Origin: Microcaldota archaeon | GTDB lineage: Archaea; Micrarchaeota; Micrarchaeia; Norongarragalinales; UBA8480 | NCBI GenBank assembly: GCA_023246885.1 | Contig: JAHFHN010000043.1 | Location: forward strand, 1-6,799 | Direction of reading: 5' to 3' | Length of the DNA: 6,799 nt | In this document: positions 5,544 to 6,799 of the stretch, one piece after another | Layout of the letters: every line of letters begins with the position of its first letter | Position numbering within the stretch: position 1 is the stretch's first letter | Position numbers and translations under genes: made by a program | Notes under the pieces: generated by a model | Told to the model about the DNA's origin: nothing | The model's database searches: none | The model's input: only the letters and a program-made list of their open reading frames with translations

Positions 5544-6353
5544 ATGACCGCCGATGCAGATAGTTTAAAAGCCTCCAAAACTAATACTAGTGGGAGTGCA
5601 ATGCCAATTATCTCTAAGAACACCGATGTAATTTCTCATTTACGCAGCCTAGGCTTAAACGAATACGAAGCAAAGGCATACTACGCACTAGCAGCATCTA
5701 CAACCTGTACCGCCGGAGAACTAGCCAACCGCGCAGCATTACCTAGACCAAGAGTATATGATGTCTTAACAAGCTTACAGGATCAAGGATTCGTAGTGCT
5801 TCGACCAGGCAGACCAGTTAAGTACTCTGCGCTGCCAATTAGAGAAGCCATTGACACACTTAAAAAACAAAAACTCGCAGAGCTTGACAAACAATTCATT
5901 CACTTTGATGAGTTAAGCAAAGCAATGCAAACAAAAATCAAAGCAGGTTCGCTTGTTGAAGGCTATGCGATTGAAGATAACGTCTGGACACTTAAAGGCA
6001 AAGATGCAATTAATTCTAAATTAGCTTCAATGTTAGCCGAAGCAAAACAACACATTGTAATTAGCTCAAGTCAAACTGGGTTACAACAAAAAATGAAAGC
6101 CCACGGCACATTACTGCAAGAGGCAAAGCAACGCGGTGCAAAAATACACGTAGTATCACCTAAAATGGCTCCAGAAGTAACGACCCTAGCACACACAACC
6201 AGTCAAACAGCATTGCCAACTCGATTCATATTAGCTGATGACCAGGCATTACTCTTTTTAACAAACGAACAAACTCACCCAGACGACGAAGTGGGATTAT
6301 GGCTAAAAAACCCACACGTCACGCAAACACTAAAGCAACTAACGAATAAGTAA
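5544..6353 (+). CDS. TrmB-family transcriptional regulator
   Basis: 269 residues. An N-terminal winged helix-turn-helix of the TrmB family spans about 30-95: LRSLGLNEYEAKAYYAL (33-49), TAGELANRAALPRPRVYDVL with recognition-helix residues RPRVYDVL, and wing FVVLRPGRPVKYSAL. A coiled-coil-like linker (about 105-135, many Lys/Glu/Gln) supports dimerisation. The rest (about 147-266) resembles the TrmB effector domain with a phospholipase-D-like fold: WTLKGKDAINSKLASMLAEA, HIVISSS, LLQEAKQRGAKIHVVSP, RFILADDQALLF and EVGLWLKNP. Such proteins sense small ligands, often sugars, and repress or activate nearby genes; no ligand can be deduced here. Residues 1-19 are an Ala/Ser/Thr-rich extension not usual in the family. 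An in-frame ATG at 5601 has GGGAG 4 nt upstream and a TTTAAAA box about 34 nt upstream, and would give a 250-aa protein of more typical N-terminus, so the start is open. It diverges from the surface-protein gene. Confidence 0.93.
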   Translation: MTADADSLKASKTNTSGSAMPIISKNTDVISHLRSLGLNEYEAKAYYALAASTTCTAGELANRAALPRPRVYDVLTSLQDQGFVVLRPGRPVKYSALPIREAIDTLKKQKLAELDKQFIHFDELSKAMQTKIKAGSLVEGYAIEDNVWTLKGKDAINSKLASMLAEAKQHIVISSSQTGLQQKMKAHGTLLQEAKQRGAKIHVVSPKMAPEVTTLAHTTSQTALPTRFILADDQALLFLTNEQTHPDDEVGLWLKNPHVTQTLKQLTNK

Positions 6354-6377
6354 TTTTAGATTATTTACGCTCATTTT
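6354..6377 (+). terminator. Weak T-rich terminator after the TrmB-family gene
   Basis: After the TAA at 6351-6353 come TTTT (6354-6357), TTATTT (6361-6366) and TTTT (6374-6377). Short T clusters without a stem are consistent with archaeal termination, but they are weaker than the tract on the opposite strand. Confidence 0.3.
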
Positions 6378-6406
6378 AAAAAGTAAAGATAATTAGTTGC
6401 GAATAT

Positions 6407-6440
6407 TTAAAAAACAAAAAAATTAAAACAAAGTAAAAAA
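6407..6440 (-). terminator. Strong U-tract terminator after eS1
   Basis: Downstream of the eS1 stop (6443-6445) the minus strand carries successive T runs: six at 6435-6440, then TTTG, TTTTAA, seven T and six T to about 6407. This density of U in the transcript is typical of archaeal intrinsic terminators. Confidence 0.6.
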
Positions 6441-6442
6441 CA

Positions 6443-6799
6443 TTAAGCTGCGTTTTCTGCTGGGATTTCACTTTCTTCTTGCGCAGCTGCAGGTTCATTT
6501 TGAGTTTCTTCTGCTTGCGTTGCTTCAGATTGTGTTGATCCAGTGTTTTGTTCTGATTCTTCAACGTTTTCAACGTCGAACACTTCAACTAATTGCGTTT
6601 TGTATAGTTCAACGCGTTTAATTGGATAGATTTTCTTCAAGACACCGTTTAGTTCAGAACTTACTTTTCCATACAGTACTTCTTGAATGAATTTGCCGAA
6701 GTCTTGCTTGGCAATTTTTTGGGATAAGTATTCGCGTAGCGTTTGGCGTAGAGATTGGCGTTGAGCTGCACTTGCTTTGCCGTTTGTAACAATTAATGC
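6443..6799 (-). CDS. rps3ae: 30S ribosomal protein S3Ae (eS1), C-terminal part only
   Basis: Archaeal/eukaryotic small-subunit ribosomal protein located near the mRNA exit region. The frame is open from the right edge to the TAA at 6443-6445 and gives 118 residues; the N-terminal part, probably a little over 100 residues, is outside the window. SAAQRQSLRQTLREYLSQKI (10-29 of the visible part), DFGKFIQEVLYGKVSSEL (33-50) and the hallmark KKIYPIKRVELYKTQL (55-70) match the family's C-terminal region. Archaeal members mostly end soon after this point, but here a 45-residue tail follows (74-118) with 12 Glu and 1 Asp and no Lys or Arg, rich in Gln, Ala, Thr and Ser. A TTG inside the frame at 6640 is not a start. 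It converges on the TrmB-family gene, 89 nt away. Confidence 0.94.
   Translation of the reverse strand, partial: ALIVTNGKASAAQRQSLRQTLREYLSQKIAKQDFGKFIQEVLYGKVSSELNGVLKKIYPIKRVELYKTQLVEVFDVENVEESEQNTGSTQSEATQAEETQNEPAAAQEESEIPAENAA

Noticed and set aside
6376..6588. Minus-strand frame of 70 codons rich in Lys and Gln.
   Set aside because: It is the shifted frame of the acidic tail and terminator of eS1; the eS1 frame is clearly the coding one.

Overview
The window looks like about 6.8 kb of chromosome from a low-GC archaeon. It carries archaeal/eukaryotic-type ribosomal proteins (eL33/L35Ae and the C-terminal half of eS1/S3Ae), a Trm1-type tRNA m2,2G26 methyltransferase, a TrmB-family regulator and a DHH-DHHA1 (RecJ-like) phosphoesterase. 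Start signals are also archaeal: TATA boxes about 24-30 nt before start codons (leaderless transcripts), with GGTGATC-type Shine-Dalgarno pieces at internal or leadered genes. The compact layout, small genes and surface protein with beta-sandwich repeats would suit a DPANN-type lineage, but the sequence alone does not fix the phylum. Nothing suggests a prophage, insertion sequence, CRISPR array or tRNA.

Layout. (1) Positions 1-1381, minus strand: eL33 followed 24 nt later by Trm1, which runs off the left edge only a little before its expected C-terminus. (2) Positions 1464-3852, plus strand: a tight three-gene operon made of a DHH-DHHA1 phosphoesterase, a 159-aa protein that I read as a Whirly-type single-stranded-DNA-binding protein, and a 192-aa unrecognised protein with a possible degenerate kinase-fold pattern. 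The first two genes overlap by 17 nt and the next gap is 6 nt. The operon and eL33 diverge from a palindromic TATA box. (3) Positions 3861-5333, minus strand: a secreted, C-terminally membrane-anchored beta-sandwich surface protein. It converges on the operon with only 8 nt between stop codons. (4) Positions 5334-5543: the longest intergenic stretch (210 nt). It holds divergent promoters, two inverted repeats that look like operators, and an A-rich tract. (5) Positions 5544-6353, plus strand: a TrmB-family regulator divergent from the surface protein. (6) Positions 6443-6799, minus strand: the C-terminal part of eS1 with an acidic tail, entering from the right edge. No stretch over 300 nt lacks a gene.

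Function. The most interesting unit is the plus-strand operon. Coupling a RecJ-like nuclease or phosphoesterase to a Whirly-like ssDNA-binding protein suggests a previously undescribed archaeal system that handles ssDNA (or RNA); this is inference from motifs and gene order. The second unit is the TrmB regulator and surface protein pair, whose shared intergenic region has two promoter-like modules on the surface-protein side, each with an inverted repeat just downstream of the TATA box.
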